Shown here: piece by piece, positions 1 to 9,513 of the stretch
Layout of the letters: every line of letters begins with the position of its first letter
How positions within the stretch are numbered: position 1 is the stretch's first letter
NCBI GenBank assembly: GCA_038240605.1
Contig: JBBSDP010000026.1
Location: 1 to 64,000 of the forward strand
DNA from: JBBSDP01 sp038240605
GTDB taxonomy: Bacteria; Planctomycetota; Phycisphaerae; Tepidisphaerales; Tepidisphaeraceae
Direction of reading: 5' to 3'
DNA length: 64,000 nucleotides
Position numbers and translations under genes: made by a program
The notes under the pieces: generated by a model
Databases searched by the model: none
Seen by the model: only the letters and a program-made list of their open reading frames with translations
Told to the model about the DNA's origin: nothing

Positions 1-1119
1 GCCAGGGCGATCCTGGTGCTGGAGGATGACGCCCTCTTCAAGCCGGACTTTGCCGAAGTCATTACGCGATTCCTGAACGCCGTACCGCCCGACTGGGAGG
101 GCCTTATGCTCGGCGGCCAGGTCTTCGAATCCCGGCCCGTGAAGCCGGGAATCGTTCAGTGCCTGAACTGCCAGCGGACGCATGCGTATGCGGTGCGCGG
201 ACGGTATTTGCATGAGCTGTATCAGCATTGGATCTCGACCGTGGGCCATTGCGACCATCGCATGGGTGAAATCCAGCACCGCTATCGCATTTACGCTCCC
301 GATCCTTTCGTCGTCGGCCAGGGAATCAGTCAGAGCGACATCAGCGGCGGCCTCAATCCGACCAAGTTCTGGGTCCCGCCCAGGCCGGACGCGCCGGTCG
401 TCGTGCTGGATGCGCCAAGATCGTTGCTGCCCGAACTCCGGGACAGCGGTTTTCACATGGGCCTCAACCGCAACCTCGACAACGATATCGACGCGGGACT
501 CTGGCAGCTCTTCTTGCGCCCGGAAGAGGAATGGATTTGGGGACTGCGGGATTGGATCGACATGATCCAGTGGGAAGTCGCCAGCATGGAAGATGCGATC
601 TGCACGCTCTGGCATCCGAAGGTCTCACTGGATTTGGTTCGAGCGGCAATTCGGGGCCCGGTGCTCGGAATATCGGGCTCGACCGCCGAAGAAGCTGTCC
701 GGGGATGGAAGCAGGCCTTGTTAACTCAAGAGCGCTTTTGCCGACCGGATAATATCGTGCTGCTCCGTACATCGAGACAAGTCGTGGAACGACTTCGCCA
801 AAGTGGCTTTCACACCGGCTATTGGAGGGACGCCGATAGCGATGTCGATAATGGGTTGATTCAAGCCATGAACGAGCCTGGCCCTGGTCGCCAAATTTCT
901 CGATTGAGAGAGTGGTTCGCCCTTCTGGACCGAGAGGCGGAAAACATGAGCGGAGTCGTCACGGTCTGGCATCCACACGCAACTAAAGGCTTGCTTCAGA
1001 CTGCCACGGGTTTACCGATCATCGAGATCGAAGCCGTGGATGTCCGCACCGCCTTATCGCAATGGAGGGCCGCCGTTCGCGCTATGGGAACAGACCGGCC
1101 TACCGTGCCTACGACATAG
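1..1119 (+). CDS. Glycosyltransferase (GT25-like), 5' partial, with tandem C-terminal repeat
   Basis: The reading frame is open from base 1, so the true start lies upstream of the window. The first residues read ARAILVLEDDALF, a strand followed by an acidic EDDA motif typical of GT-A fold family 25-like glycosyltransferases, where it binds the metal-nucleotide sugar. This domain continues to about base 390. The rest is two copies of an unrecognised unit of about 80 residues (about 403-650 and 757-1010). Each has an 'RxSGFHxG' segment, an acidic stretch (NDIDAGL / SDVDNGL), a 'LRxW' helix and a 'TxWHP' segment. The substrate is unknown; surface or cell-wall polysaccharide is a guess. The gene stops with TAG. 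The fold is fairly sure, the specificity is not. Confidence 0.65.
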   Translation, partial: ARAILVLEDDALFKPDFAEVITRFLNAVPPDWEGLMLGGQVFESRPVKPGIVQCLNCQRTHAYAVRGRYLHELYQHWISTVGHCDHRMGEIQHRYRIYAPDPFVVGQGISQSDISGGLNPTKFWVPPRPDAPVVVLDAPRSLLPELRDSGFHMGLNRNLDNDIDAGLWQLFLRPEEEWIWGLRDWIDMIQWEVASMEDAICTLWHPKVSLDLVRAAIRGPVLGISGSTAEEAVRGWKQALLTQERFCRPDNIVLLRTSRQVVERLRQSGFHTGYWRDADSDVDNGLIQAMNEPGPGRQISRLREWFALLDREAENMSGVVTVWHPHATKGLLQTATGLPIIEIEAVDVRTALSQWRAAVRAMGTDRPTVPTT

Positions 1120-1160
1120 ATAGAGTACACTCTAGGCAACTACGGGAATGCCGCGGAAGA

Positions 1161-1379
1161 TTGAAGATTTTGCTGCTGCTCGTCGGCGTGATCCTCTCCC
1201 TCCCGCTCGTGCCGGGGCCGGGGATCGTCATCCTGCTGATCGGTTTGATGCTGACGAGTTTTCCCGGAAAGCGAAAGCTCGAGCGCAAGGCCTTCTCGCG
1301 CCCATGGGTGCTTGGTCCGATCAACCGATTTCGCAAAATATTCGGCAAGCCGCCGATCGCTGCGCTAGGACAGGCCTGA
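1161..1379 (+). CDS. Small PGPG-motif transmembrane protein
   Basis: This gene encodes a 72-residue inner-membrane protein. One or two hydrophobic segments flank the sequence LVPGPGIVILLIGLML and are followed by a basic tail (FPGKRKLERK, then VLGPINRFRKIFGKPP). This layout matches the family of small putative transmembrane proteins with a PGPG motif; their function is unknown. The frame is open from an ATG at 1062 inside the previous gene, but the TTG at 1161 is preferred. It follows GCGGAAGA and begins directly with the membrane segment. Confidence 0.55.
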   Translation: MKILLLLVGVILSLPLVPGPGIVILLIGLMLTSFPGKRKLERKAFSRPWVLGPINRFRKIFGKPPIAALGQA

Positions 1380-1405
1380 GCGCGATCGTCCGCACCGCGA
1401 ACTAT

Positions 1406-3043
1406 TTACGAGTTTCGCGCCGGCAGCAGGACCGATTTCACGCGGAGGATGTTCGGCCGGGCGCGCAATCGGTTGAGCAATGCCGCCGGCGGCTCGCTGT
1501 CGGTCTTGATCACCATCAGCGCGGTCGCGGGGCCGCCGCTGGCGGGAGCGGTGGCACGGCTGATCACCATGTCGGCGATGTTGACCTGCGCATCGCCAAA
1601 GCTGCTTCCCACCGTGCCGATCACGCCCGGCTGGTCCTGGTTCACCAGCAGGATCATGTGGCCCTCGGGGACCATGTCCATCGCGTAGTCGTCGATGCGC
1701 AGCACGCGCGGCAGGCCGTCGGCGTAGACGGTGCCCAGCACGCGGTGCGTCTCGCCGTCCACACCTTCGGCGCGGACGCCGACGATGTCTCCCACCAGCC
1801 CGGCGGGCGGGGCGGGCTCGTTGATCTGCACCAGCTCGATCCCCCGGCCGCGGGCCAGGTGCTCGACGTTGATCACGTTGACCGGCGTATCGAGGTGCGG
1901 CTTGAGCAGCTCGACCGTCGACAACCGCAGCAGCGTGTTCATCAGCTTCTGCGCGCGGGGACCGCTGGCGCGGAGCGTCACGGTCTTGTATCCGCCGTCG
2001 CACAGGCCCGCGAGCAACGCGCCCATCCGGCTGGCGAGCTTGGCGAAGGGGGCTTCATCGGGCGGCAAGTCCAGCTTGATCCCGCCCGCGTTCACGGCGC
2101 CGCGGATCTCGCCATTGTTCAGGTAGGCGACGATCGCACGGCAGGCATCGACGCTCACCGCGGTCTGGGCTTCATCCGTGCTGGCGCCCAGGTGCGGGGT
2201 CAGCACCACGTTCTCCAGCGCCAACAGCGGATGGTCCTTGGCCGGCGGCTCCTTCTGGAAGACGTCGATCGCGGCGCCGGCGATCTTCTTTTCCTTCAGT
2301 GCGTCAGCCAGGGCCATCTCATCGACCACTTCGCCGCGGGCGTCGTTCACCACCAGCAGGTTGGGGCGGCACTTGCCGAAGAGTCGCTCGCGGTTGAGCA
2401 GGTGTTTGGTCTGTTCGCCGCCCGGCACGTGGAACGTGATCACGTCGATCTGGCCGAGGAACTCATCAAAATCACGGATGAGCTTCACTTTGCCGTCCAG
2501 AGCGGTCGGCGCGCTGAAGAACGGATCGAATCCGACGACGGTCATCTCCATCGCGATCGCGCGGGTGGCAACGGTGCGGCCGATACGGCCCAGGCCCACT
2601 ACGCCCAGCGTCTTGCCCGCCAGTTGCGTCCCCTGAAATTGCGTCTTCTTCCACTTGTCGGGGGCGGATTTCACATGGGCATGCGCCTGGGGAATCTTGC
2701 GGGCGAGGCTCATCATCAGCGCGAGCGCGTGCTCCGCGGTGGAAAGCGTGGAGGCCTCTGCCGTATTGAGGACGAGGATTCCCTTGGCGGTGGCGGCGTC
2801 GAGGTCGATGTTGTCCACACCGACGCCGGCCCGCGCAATGGCCTTCAGCTTGCCGGGGTTGGCCAGCACCCTGGCGGTGACCTTGGCGCCGGAGCGAACG
2901 ATCAAGGCGTCGTAGGCCCCGACGGTTGCGGCGAGTTCGTCTTCCTTCAGGCCGATCTTCTCGTCATAGGCCGAGCCGGAGCTCTTGAGGAAATCGAGTC
3001 CCTCTTTTGCCAACTGATCCGCAACCAGAATCTGCAAGGCCAT
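1406..3043 (-). CDS. serA: D-3-phosphoglycerate dehydrogenase
   Basis: SerA oxidises 3-phosphoglycerate to 3-phosphohydroxypyruvate with NAD, the first step of serine synthesis, in the cytoplasm. The 545-residue protein is the long form. It has a split substrate-binding domain (about 1-98 and 290-315), an NAD Rossmann domain with GVVGLGRIGR, the active-site histidine in LTPHLGAST, an intervening ASB domain (about 320-445) and a C-terminal ACT domain (about 455-540) for allosteric serine control. The length agrees with the 520-550 residues usual for this form. The start is the ATG at 3043, giving MALQILVADQ. It stands alone and converges with the preceding plus-strand gene. Confidence 0.97.
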   Translation of the reverse strand: MALQILVADQLAKEGLDFLKSSGSAYDEKIGLKEDELAATVGAYDALIVRSGAKVTARVLANPGKLKAIARAGVGVDNIDLDAATAKGILVLNTAEASTLSTAEHALALMMSLARKIPQAHAHVKSAPDKWKKTQFQGTQLAGKTLGVVGLGRIGRTVATRAIAMEMTVVGFDPFFSAPTALDGKVKLIRDFDEFLGQIDVITFHVPGGEQTKHLLNRERLFGKCRPNLLVVNDARGEVVDEMALADALKEKKIAGAAIDVFQKEPPAKDHPLLALENVVLTPHLGASTDEAQTAVSVDACRAIVAYLNNGEIRGAVNAGGIKLDLPPDEAPFAKLASRMGALLAGLCDGGYKTVTLRASGPRAQKLMNTLLRLSTVELLKPHLDTPVNVINVEHLARGRGIELVQINEPAPPAGLVGDIVGVRAEGVDGETHRVLGTVYADGLPRVLRIDDYAMDMVPEGHMILLVNQDQPGVIGTVGSSFGDAQVNIADMVISRATAPASGGPATALMVIKTDSEPPAALLNRLRARPNILRVKSVLLPARNS

Positions 3044-3298
3044 GGCGATTGTCCCTTCGTCGGAAAAGGTCGGGATGGTAAGTCCCTCCCCCGCGCTTGT
3101 CTACCAGAAACACGGGTCGGGAAGGGGTGATTGGTGAGCGAGAACGGCACCTTTTGCGCTAATTTGCCCCACGATCCATTGGTAATGGTCGATGTGTGGT
3201 TCGTCTGAACCCGTACCGACCAACGTGGTATAAGATTGGGTGTCCCTGAAGGACCAGGGACCGTACGCGCTGGTCGTGCCAGTTTGAGGAAAGATTCA

Positions 3299-4546
3299 AT
3301 GCGTCAATCCTGTCGATGGCTCTCGGGCGTGTTAGTTACGTGGATGGTTGGCTTTGCCGCACTGCCGGCTCAGGCGAAGCCGCACGATGCGCGAATTCCC
3401 CTTCACGAGGGAAAGCTGCACGTCGCCGACCTGACCGCCGCCGCCTGCCGCGAAATCCACCTTCCCGCCTGGCAATTGGATGCCGGCGAGATCAACCTGA
3501 ACGGGTGGCGCGGCTCCCTGTTCGTCGAGGCCGTGAACGCCTCGCTCGGCGATGGCTGCAGCATCACGCTCTCGGACGATGCGCTGCTCCTTCACATCGA
3601 TCCGGAAAAGCTTCCGAGAACGCTCGACGAAAATAAGCATGCCCTCCGCACCTTTGTCGAGAAGGAAACGCCGGCGGCCACCGCCGCTCATGCGAGGCGC
3701 TGGGGGCTGTTCCTGCCGGTGAAGGTGGACGCCTCACGGCCGATCGTCATCCTCACCCATGGGCTTAACTGCGGCAGGGGAACGCTCCAGTCGCTGGGCG
3801 AGCTCCTGGAACAGAACGGTTTTCAGGTCGGGTACTTCTGCTACCCCAACGATCAGGCCCTCAGCGACAGCACCCAGTTCCTGGCTGAGAAGATGGCGGC
3901 CCTTCGAGAGGCATTCCCCGGCGTGCGCGTCAACTTCGTCGCCCACAGCATGGGCGGCCTGGTCGCTCGATCGTACATCGAAGGCAGCTCCTACGGCGGG
4001 GAGGTCGATCACCTGATCCTCGTCGCGACGCCCAACGCCGGTTCCAAGTGGACGAAGTATCACCTGCTGCTCAAAGCTCAGACCGACATCGAGCAATGGC
4101 GCCAAGACCCGGACTGGCACGCATCGTGGATCATCACCGAAGGTTTCGGCGAGGCCGCGCGTGACCTGCGGCCGAGATCAACGTTCCTGAAACAGCTCAA
4201 TGCCGGGGAGCGCCGGCCGGGCGTGAAGTACACGATCATCGCCGGCGCGCATCATCCCGTGGCGCGCATCGGCGCCAAGTGGACGCAGGCGCTGGCCAAC
4301 GCCTTCCCGGAACGAACGCACAACTGGTGGGTGCTCGGCCCCGCCCAGCGCGGCCTGAGCCGCGAGGCCGATCAGCTCCGCAACGAGGCGGGCAGCAGCG
4401 ACGGCCCCGTCGCCGTCGCCAGCACGCGCCTGCCCGGCGTGGACGACTTCGTCCTCCTCCCCGCCGACCACGCCTCCCTCTTCTGCTGCGTGGACGGCGC
4501 GAAGCCGGCAGCGCTGGGGACGATCATCGATCGACTGGGCCGTTGA
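3299..4546 (+). CDS. Secreted alpha/beta-hydrolase, lipase-like
   Basis: A 415-residue exported hydrolase. It starts at ATG 3299, six bases after a GAGGAAAG ribosome site, with a signal peptide ending near ALPAQA (about residue 26). An N-terminal domain of about 115 residues, not recognised, precedes the hydrolase fold. The fold shows the oxyanion strand ILTHGLNCGRG (about 151-161) and the nucleophile elbow VAHSMGG with Ser217; a His in LPADHAS (about 394) is the likely catalytic base. The elbow resembles triacylglycerol lipases and PGAP1-like esterases. The substrate is not predictable. It probably acts in the periplasm or outside the cell. Confidence 0.8.
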   Translation: MRQSCRWLSGVLVTWMVGFAALPAQAKPHDARIPLHEGKLHVADLTAAACREIHLPAWQLDAGEINLNGWRGSLFVEAVNASLGDGCSITLSDDALLLHIDPEKLPRTLDENKHALRTFVEKETPAATAAHARRWGLFLPVKVDASRPIVILTHGLNCGRGTLQSLGELLEQNGFQVGYFCYPNDQALSDSTQFLAEKMAALREAFPGVRVNFVAHSMGGLVARSYIEGSSYGGEVDHLILVATPNAGSKWTKYHLLLKAQTDIEQWRQDPDWHASWIITEGFGEAARDLRPRSTFLKQLNAGERRPGVKYTIIAGAHHPVARIGAKWTQALANAFPERTHNWWVLGPAQRGLSREADQLRNEAGSSDGPVAVASTRLPGVDDFVLLPADHASLFCCVDGAKPAALGTIIDRLGR

Positions 4547-4842
4547 ATAGCACTCGTCTCTGCATACGGGAGATGGATTGCCGACGTACAAGCAGCCGGT
4601 GCGGCCTTGAGCTTCGTCCAAGGAATGCTCCCCTTACGCTTCATTTCAACGAGCGCCGCGCGAGCGGCCTTGGCGTCCCGCCGGTCCTCCAGCATGCGCA
4701 GGATTGCCAAGTCTTCCATTGAGACGACTGCGGCGATTTCCTTGCCGCCGCGATAGATCACGACTCGTTCCCCGGAATGAAACGCGCGATTGACGATCTC
4801 CGGGAACGATTGACGCGCGCGAGCAATGGTCACGCCGGGCAT
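4372..4842 (-). CDS. Phd/YefM-type antitoxin, solitary, with abnormal C-terminus
   Basis: The first 80 residues match prevent-host-death antitoxins, which bind DNA through the N-terminus and a toxin through the C-terminus. The matching parts are TIARARQSFPEIVNRA, a beta pair RVVIYRGGKEIAAVVSMED, and a basic helix ending in GSIPWTKLKA. The ATG at 4842 follows a well-spaced GGAG. The family normally stops soon after the IPW segment. Here the frame runs on for about 65 residues into the 3' end of the convergent hydrolase gene, so the natural end has probably been lost. No toxin gene is adjacent. The antitoxin part is likely real, the tail probably not. Confidence 0.55.
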   Translation of the reverse strand: MPGVTIARARQSFPEIVNRAFHSGERVVIYRGGKEIAAVVSMEDLAILRMLEDRRDAKAARAALVEMKRKGSIPWTKLKAAPAACTSAIHLPYAETSAIQRPSRSMIVPSAAGFAPSTQQKREAWSAGRRTKSSTPGRRVLATATGPSLLPASLRS

Positions 4843-4865
4843 GGTTGGCACTCCGATTCAAAACT

Positions 4866-7664
4866 TCACTCAGCTTTTATGGCTTCCGTTGTCTCTCGTT
4901 CCAACCACCACAGCAAGATCGGGCGAAGCACCAGCAGGGCGGAGAGGTAGATGCACGCGGTGCCGAGCGCCATGACCAGGCCGAGGCTGCGCAGGCCGAC
5001 GTGATTGGCCAACGCCCAGAAGAAGCCGAAGCTGCTCGACGTCACGTACGCGCAGAGGAGTAGTGCGCGGTCGCTCACGTCCCAGCGCCGCCAGGCGCGG
5101 CGCGGGTCCCGGCGGGCTTCGCGGAAGCGGTGCACGAGGAACACGCCGTACTCGTGGCCGGCGCCGATCAGGATCGGCAGGCCGAAGAAGTTCGCGAAGT
5201 TCCAGGAGACGTGCATCGCTCCCATCAGGGCAACGAGCATCGGCAATCCCATCGCCAGCACGCTCACCGCCAGCAGCGTCTGTCCGACCCGGCGGAGGTC
5301 GAGCATTACGAGGAACAGGATCAGTGCCAGAGCATAGGAGGTCGCCTTGTAGAAGGCGTGCTCGATCGAGGCCGTGGAGTGATAGATATCGGAGGCGATC
5401 CCGGTCACGTCGGGCGCGCCGGGCACCTGCTTCACCCTTCCCTCGACCTGCTTCACGAATCGCTTCAGCGCGCTCTGGTCCCAGAGGTCTTCTTTAGGAT
5501 TGATGTAGAGGGCGTAGTTGCCGTCGCCACTTACAAAGTGGGAGCGAAGCTCGTCGGGGAGTTTGGCAATATCGGGCGGCGGGGGATCGAACTGCGAGAT
5601 GATCCCGCGCAGCTCTTCGAGGAACACTTCCTGCCAGCGGCTCAGCCGTTCGACGATCGCCCGCCGTGCATCGTCCGATGAGGCCGCGTCGAGTCGAGCG
5701 GCGAACGAGCGCAGCGATCGGGCCGCGGTCGCGCCCGCCGCGCCGGCGGCGGCGAGGCGGTCGGCCACGGCTCGCGCCTTGAGCGCGATCGCGGGCAGAT
5801 CGTCGGCCTTGACGGCGCGCGGCGGCGCCCAGGCGATTTTCGGCAGGGCGTTCACGGGATCGTGGAGGAACTGGTAGTTGTCGCAGGCGTTGAGGATGCT
5901 GTCGGTCGAGGCGACGACGGGCAGGTCCTTGACCCGATCGCGAACCGTTCGAAGCACCGACAGGTCACGCGACAGCAACGCCGCCGACCACGTCTGAAGC
6001 TTGTGCACGAGCTTCACCGACTCCGCTTTCTGCGACTGTAAGTTGAGCAGGCCGGGATCAAAATGCGTCCGCGGCGCGAACCACGCGACGCCGGCAGCCA
6101 GCAGCGAAAGCCAGATCGCCGGGCCGATCAACCAGCGCGCCCCCAGCCGGGGCTGTACCGACTCCGCGCTGACGCGCTCGGTGGTGCGCGGTCCCGCGGC
6201 AGGCGGCGTGAGCTTGCCGGGGAAGAGCGTCAGCATCGCGGGCAGCACCGTGTATCCGGCCAGCAGGCACAGGAGCAGTCCGCCCCCGGCGATGATCCCG
6301 AGCTCGGCTGCGCCGCGGAAATCCGTCAGGGCCGAGACGAGGAACGCGCCCGCCGCGCCCAGGCAGGCGGTGTTGATCGGGGGGCCGACGTGGCGGAAGA
6401 CCGCGGCCCAGATCACCTCCGGCCGCGCGTGCAGCAACCGCTCTTCGCGGTAGCGTGTGAGAATCTGCACCAGGTAGTCCATGCCGATGCCGATCAGCGC
6501 GATCAGGAAGACGATCGAGAGGAGGTTCAGCTCGCCGATCGTCACCGTCGCCCAGCCGAAGGTCCATCCGATGCCAACGCCGAGCGACAGCTCCGCGGCC
6601 AATGCCAGCCAGATCGATCGCAGCATCACCACCAGTCCCAGGAAGACCGCGATGCCGGCACACACTTCCGCCTTCTTCGAGTCGCGGTCGGTCTGCTCCA
6701 TCTCGTCGGCATCGAGGGCGGGCCGTCCCGTCGCGCCGACTTTGAATTCCGGAAAATCCTTCGCCGCCTCGCGCGCCGCGCGACGGATTGCGCTTACCGT
6801 CTCGCTCACCGCTGTCAGCCGCGAAAAATCATCGCGCGGATAAACGCGCACCAGCAGCAGGTACCGGGCCGGGTCGTTCGGGTCGGCGTTGGGCTCGTAG
6901 TAATAGCCCAGGTCGCGCGGCGTCGCATCGACCCTCTTCAAGTCGGGCACGCCGTCACCGACGCGCGGCGGCGCATCCGGATGTTGCACGGCGTCGTCCC
7001 AGCTTTGCGCGAGGAGGCTGACGAATCCCGCGAGCTCCGAGTCGGGTGAGCGCAAGCGCAGCCCTCCGAGGAATCGTTCGATGGGCGTGTTGCCCAGCGC
7101 CGCGGTGATCGGCGTCGGCCGCTCGCCCCACAATCGCGCGAGGGGGACCGATGAACGGACCTGCTCCAGCGATTTTTTCAGCTCGTCGGGATCCTGGAAG
7201 AGAATGGCCTGCGCGCCCAGTTTGTCGAGGGGTATGCGAGCATCGCTGCGCTTAACGTATTTCGGGATCGTCGCCAGCCGTGCGGCGATCGCGTCGGCGA
7301 CGCCGGTCCATCGGGTGACGGGGATCTGCGCACTGGCGTCGCGCGGGAGGACGATGAGGTAGAGCGCCTGGTTCTCCGGGAACTTCTCGTCGAACTCGAG
7401 CCAGTCGCGGAAGAATTTGACGTTGGACGAAAAGAGGCGGTTCTGATCGGTCGAGATGCTCAGGCGGAAGTAGGCGAGCCCGCAGCAGAAGACGAGGGCG
7501 GTCGCGGCAAGCAACAGCGTCCGGCGCGGGTAGACGACCGCGCCGAGGACCGCCTTGAGCAGGCAGCGTTTGCACGCGCGCGAGATTCGATGACGCGCGG
7601 CCCGGCGTCGGGGTCTTCGGGGTGGCGGCCCTCCGTGATGTGGCTCCATTCCCTCACCGCTCAC
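4866..7664 (-). CDS. hpnN: Hopanoid-associated RND (MMPL) transporter HpnN
   Basis: A 932-residue member of the RND superfamily in the inner membrane. HpnN proteins carry hopanoids toward the outer membrane. The architecture is doubled: TM1 (about 40-65), a large periplasmic domain, a TM2-6 bundle around 330-460 (LSIVFLIALIGIGMDYLVQILTRYR), a second TM at about 505-525, a second periplasmic domain, and a final bundle from about 780 with FFGLPILIGAGHEYGVFLVHRFRE. The GTG at 7664 overlaps the hpnO stop by 4 nt (GTGA), so translation is coupled; an ATG at 7649 is an alternative. Assignment to HpnN rather than a generic MMPL protein rests on length and the hopanoid genes beside it. Confidence 0.88.
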   Translation of the reverse strand: MSGEGMEPHHGGPPPRRPRRRAARHRISRACKRCLLKAVLGAVVYPRRTLLLAATALVFCCGLAYFRLSISTDQNRLFSSNVKFFRDWLEFDEKFPENQALYLIVLPRDASAQIPVTRWTGVADAIAARLATIPKYVKRSDARIPLDKLGAQAILFQDPDELKKSLEQVRSSVPLARLWGERPTPITAALGNTPIERFLGGLRLRSPDSELAGFVSLLAQSWDDAVQHPDAPPRVGDGVPDLKRVDATPRDLGYYYEPNADPNDPARYLLLVRVYPRDDFSRLTAVSETVSAIRRAAREAAKDFPEFKVGATGRPALDADEMEQTDRDSKKAEVCAGIAVFLGLVVMLRSIWLALAAELSLGVGIGWTFGWATVTIGELNLLSIVFLIALIGIGMDYLVQILTRYREERLLHARPEVIWAAVFRHVGPPINTACLGAAGAFLVSALTDFRGAAELGIIAGGGLLLCLLAGYTVLPAMLTLFPGKLTPPAAGPRTTERVSAESVQPRLGARWLIGPAIWLSLLAAGVAWFAPRTHFDPGLLNLQSQKAESVKLVHKLQTWSAALLSRDLSVLRTVRDRVKDLPVVASTDSILNACDNYQFLHDPVNALPKIAWAPPRAVKADDLPAIALKARAVADRLAAAGAAGATAARSLRSFAARLDAASSDDARRAIVERLSRWQEVFLEELRGIISQFDPPPPDIAKLPDELRSHFVSGDGNYALYINPKEDLWDQSALKRFVKQVEGRVKQVPGAPDVTGIASDIYHSTASIEHAFYKATSYALALILFLVMLDLRRVGQTLLAVSVLAMGLPMLVALMGAMHVSWNFANFFGLPILIGAGHEYGVFLVHRFREARRDPRRAWRRWDVSDRALLLCAYVTSSSFGFFWALANHVGLRSLGLVMALGTACIYLSALLVLRPILLWWLERETTEAIKAE

Positions 7665-9046
7665 GCCATAACCGTCCGCTTGGCCAGACCCATCACGGTG
7701 TTCCAGGCTGTGCCCGGGACGCGCTGGGTTTCGGCCAACACGTCCTCCATCGCGGTCAGGAACCAGTCCAAGTCTTTGCGCCCGATCGTGATCGGCGGCA
7801 GGAACTTGATCACCTCGGTGTGATACCCCGCCACCTGCGTCAGGATGTGGTGCTTGTCCAGCAGCGGGATCACGATCATCTGCCCGAAGACGCTGAAGTT
7901 CAGCTTGTGCAGCATATCCCAGGCCATCTTCAACTTAAACGATGCCGATGGGCGGGCGAAGTCGATGCCGAACATCAACCCCTTGCCGCGCACTTCCGAA
8001 ACAAACGGGCAATCAGCGGCGATCTCGCGCAGCCGTCCCATGGCGTAATCGCCCATCGCTTCTGCGTTCTCGACCAGCTTGTCTTCCTCGATCACATGCA
8101 GCGTCGCAAGGGCCGCGGCCATTGCCATGTCGTTCTGGCCAAAGGTGTTGGAGTGAACGACGCAGCGCTCCATCGAGTTGAAGACCGAGTCCATGATGCG
8201 CGGTCGCGTGACGACCGCGCCGACCGGCACGTACCCGCCGGACAGTGCTTTGGAAGTACAGACGATGTCCGGCTCGACGTTTGGCCAGTGCTGGTAGCAG
8301 AACCACTTGCCGGTTCGCCCCAGGCCCGACTGCACTTCGTCGAGGATCAGCAGCGTTCCGTACTGGCGGCAGAGGCGCTGCGCTTCGTCCAAATACCCGT
8401 CGGCGACGACCTCGCAGGTCTTACCCTGCACCGGCTCAAGGATGAACGCCGCCGCCTGCTTGCCCGACAGCGCCTGCTCCAGGGCGGCCAGGTCATTGAA
8501 GGGAATTCGAGTGGTGCCCGGCATGAGGGTGCCGAAGCGTTCGCGGAAAAAGTCCGCGCCGTTCAGCGCCAGTGAGCCGGTGCTGAGGCCATGAAAGGCG
8601 TGATCGCAATAGACGATGTCCTGTCGCTCGGTGTTGCAGCGTGCAAACTTGATGGCGGTCTCGACCGTTTCCGTGCCGCTGTTGGTGAAGAAGACGCGCG
8701 AGAGATCGCCGCCGGTATGGCTGGTCAGCTTTTCGGCCACGAGGCCGCTGAGCAAGCTACAGTCCATACGGACGAGGTTCGGATTGTCCTGCGCGAGGAG
8801 CTGCTGAAGGATCGCCCGCACCTTGGGATGGTTACGGCCCAGGGCGAAGACACCCCAGCCGGTGAGGAAGTCGAGGTACTTGTTGCCGTCGGCGTCCCAG
8901 AGATGGCACCCTTCGCCGCGAACGTAGCCGCGGTCGAACCCGATCGCCCGCAACATCTTCACGAAGGCGGGGTTCACGTGTTCAGCGTGAAGGTCGTATT
9001 CACGTCCGCGGTGCTGTTCCAGCCACGCGATGAAATCTTCATGCAT
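7661..9046 (-). CDS. hpnO: Class III aminotransferase, HpnO-like (aminobacteriohopanetriol synthesis)
   Basis: A PLP-dependent class III aminotransferase of about 461 residues. It shows the PLP phosphate loop SGTETVETA, the aspartate motif LLILDEVQSGLGRTG and the Schiff-base lysine in CTSKALSGG (about residue 266). In hopanoid clusters this family (HpnO) aminates the C35 end of the side chain to give aminobacteriohopanetriol. The close link to hpnN (4-nt overlap) and the nearby shc, hpnH and hpnG support that role over ornithine or acetylornithine aminotransferase. Several starts are possible. ATG 9046 (MHEDFIAWLE) is preferred, with GAGG 9 nt upstream; ATG 9061 or the longer frame from 9124 cannot be excluded. 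Confidence 0.85.
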   Translation of the reverse strand: MHEDFIAWLEQHRGREYDLHAEHVNPAFVKMLRAIGFDRGYVRGEGCHLWDADGNKYLDFLTGWGVFALGRNHPKVRAILQQLLAQDNPNLVRMDCSLLSGLVAEKLTSHTGGDLSRVFFTNSGTETVETAIKFARCNTERQDIVYCDHAFHGLSTGSLALNGADFFRERFGTLMPGTTRIPFNDLAALEQALSGKQAAAFILEPVQGKTCEVVADGYLDEAQRLCRQYGTLLILDEVQSGLGRTGKWFCYQHWPNVEPDIVCTSKALSGGYVPVGAVVTRPRIMDSVFNSMERCVVHSNTFGQNDMAMAAALATLHVIEEDKLVENAEAMGDYAMGRLREIAADCPFVSEVRGKGLMFGIDFARPSASFKLKMAWDMLHKLNFSVFGQMIVIPLLDKHHILTQVAGYHTEVIKFLPPITIGRKDLDWFLTAMEDVLAETQRVPGTAWNTVMGLAKRTVMA

Positions 9047-9513
9047 CCCGGAGTGCCTCATTCTGGTTCCGACGGATCGCGGACGAGGGACGGCCAATCG
9101 GTGCGAACCGTCGCGCCTCGCCACAGCGGATCATCGGCCACCAGCCATGAAATGGCACGATTATAGTGTCAGAGCCTCGGCTTGTCCGCATCGGCAGCGG
9201 GTGGTAACGTTTCGCGCGACCGGCGCCTCGCCAAGGATAACCTGTGGTCCGAGGGGTGAGCGTATGTTACCTTGGACTCGCGAAACTCGCCTGAAAGTCC
9301 GATAAAAGACTCCAACTGACGTCTCCGGCGCTGCCCTTGAATTTCGAGTATGATCCGAGCGCCAACCTTTGTAAGCGGCTCGCTGCGATCGGCTTGAAGG
9401 GCACCGTCGGGAAAAAGGATTTCGTGCACGCAACGTCTTCGCCTGCCAAGAGTTCCGTACCTCGAGCCACGGTATATCGAACGGTCGGCCCCCGGCCCGC
9501 CGCCCCATCCCCC
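9047..9513. promoter_or_regulatory. Divergent intergenic region between hpnO and shc
   Basis: About 470 bases separate the divergent hpnO and squalene-hopene cyclase genes, so promoters for both should lie here. No clear sigma-70 pair or palindromic operator was found by eye. The plus-strand frame stays open back to a TTG at 9337. However, codons between 9337 and 9513 lack the strong GC third-position bias of the gene body, so this stretch is treated as probably non-coding. Confidence 0.35.

Noticed and set aside
1148..3130. Long open plus-strand frame (660 codons) across serA
   Set aside because: It is the complement of serA. The translation is rich in Arg, His, Gln and Gly with no domain, while the minus strand gives a complete SerA.
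6063..7049. 328-codon plus-strand frame inside hpnN
   Set aside because: Arg/Gln-rich antisense frame without any motif; hpnN on the other strand is complete.
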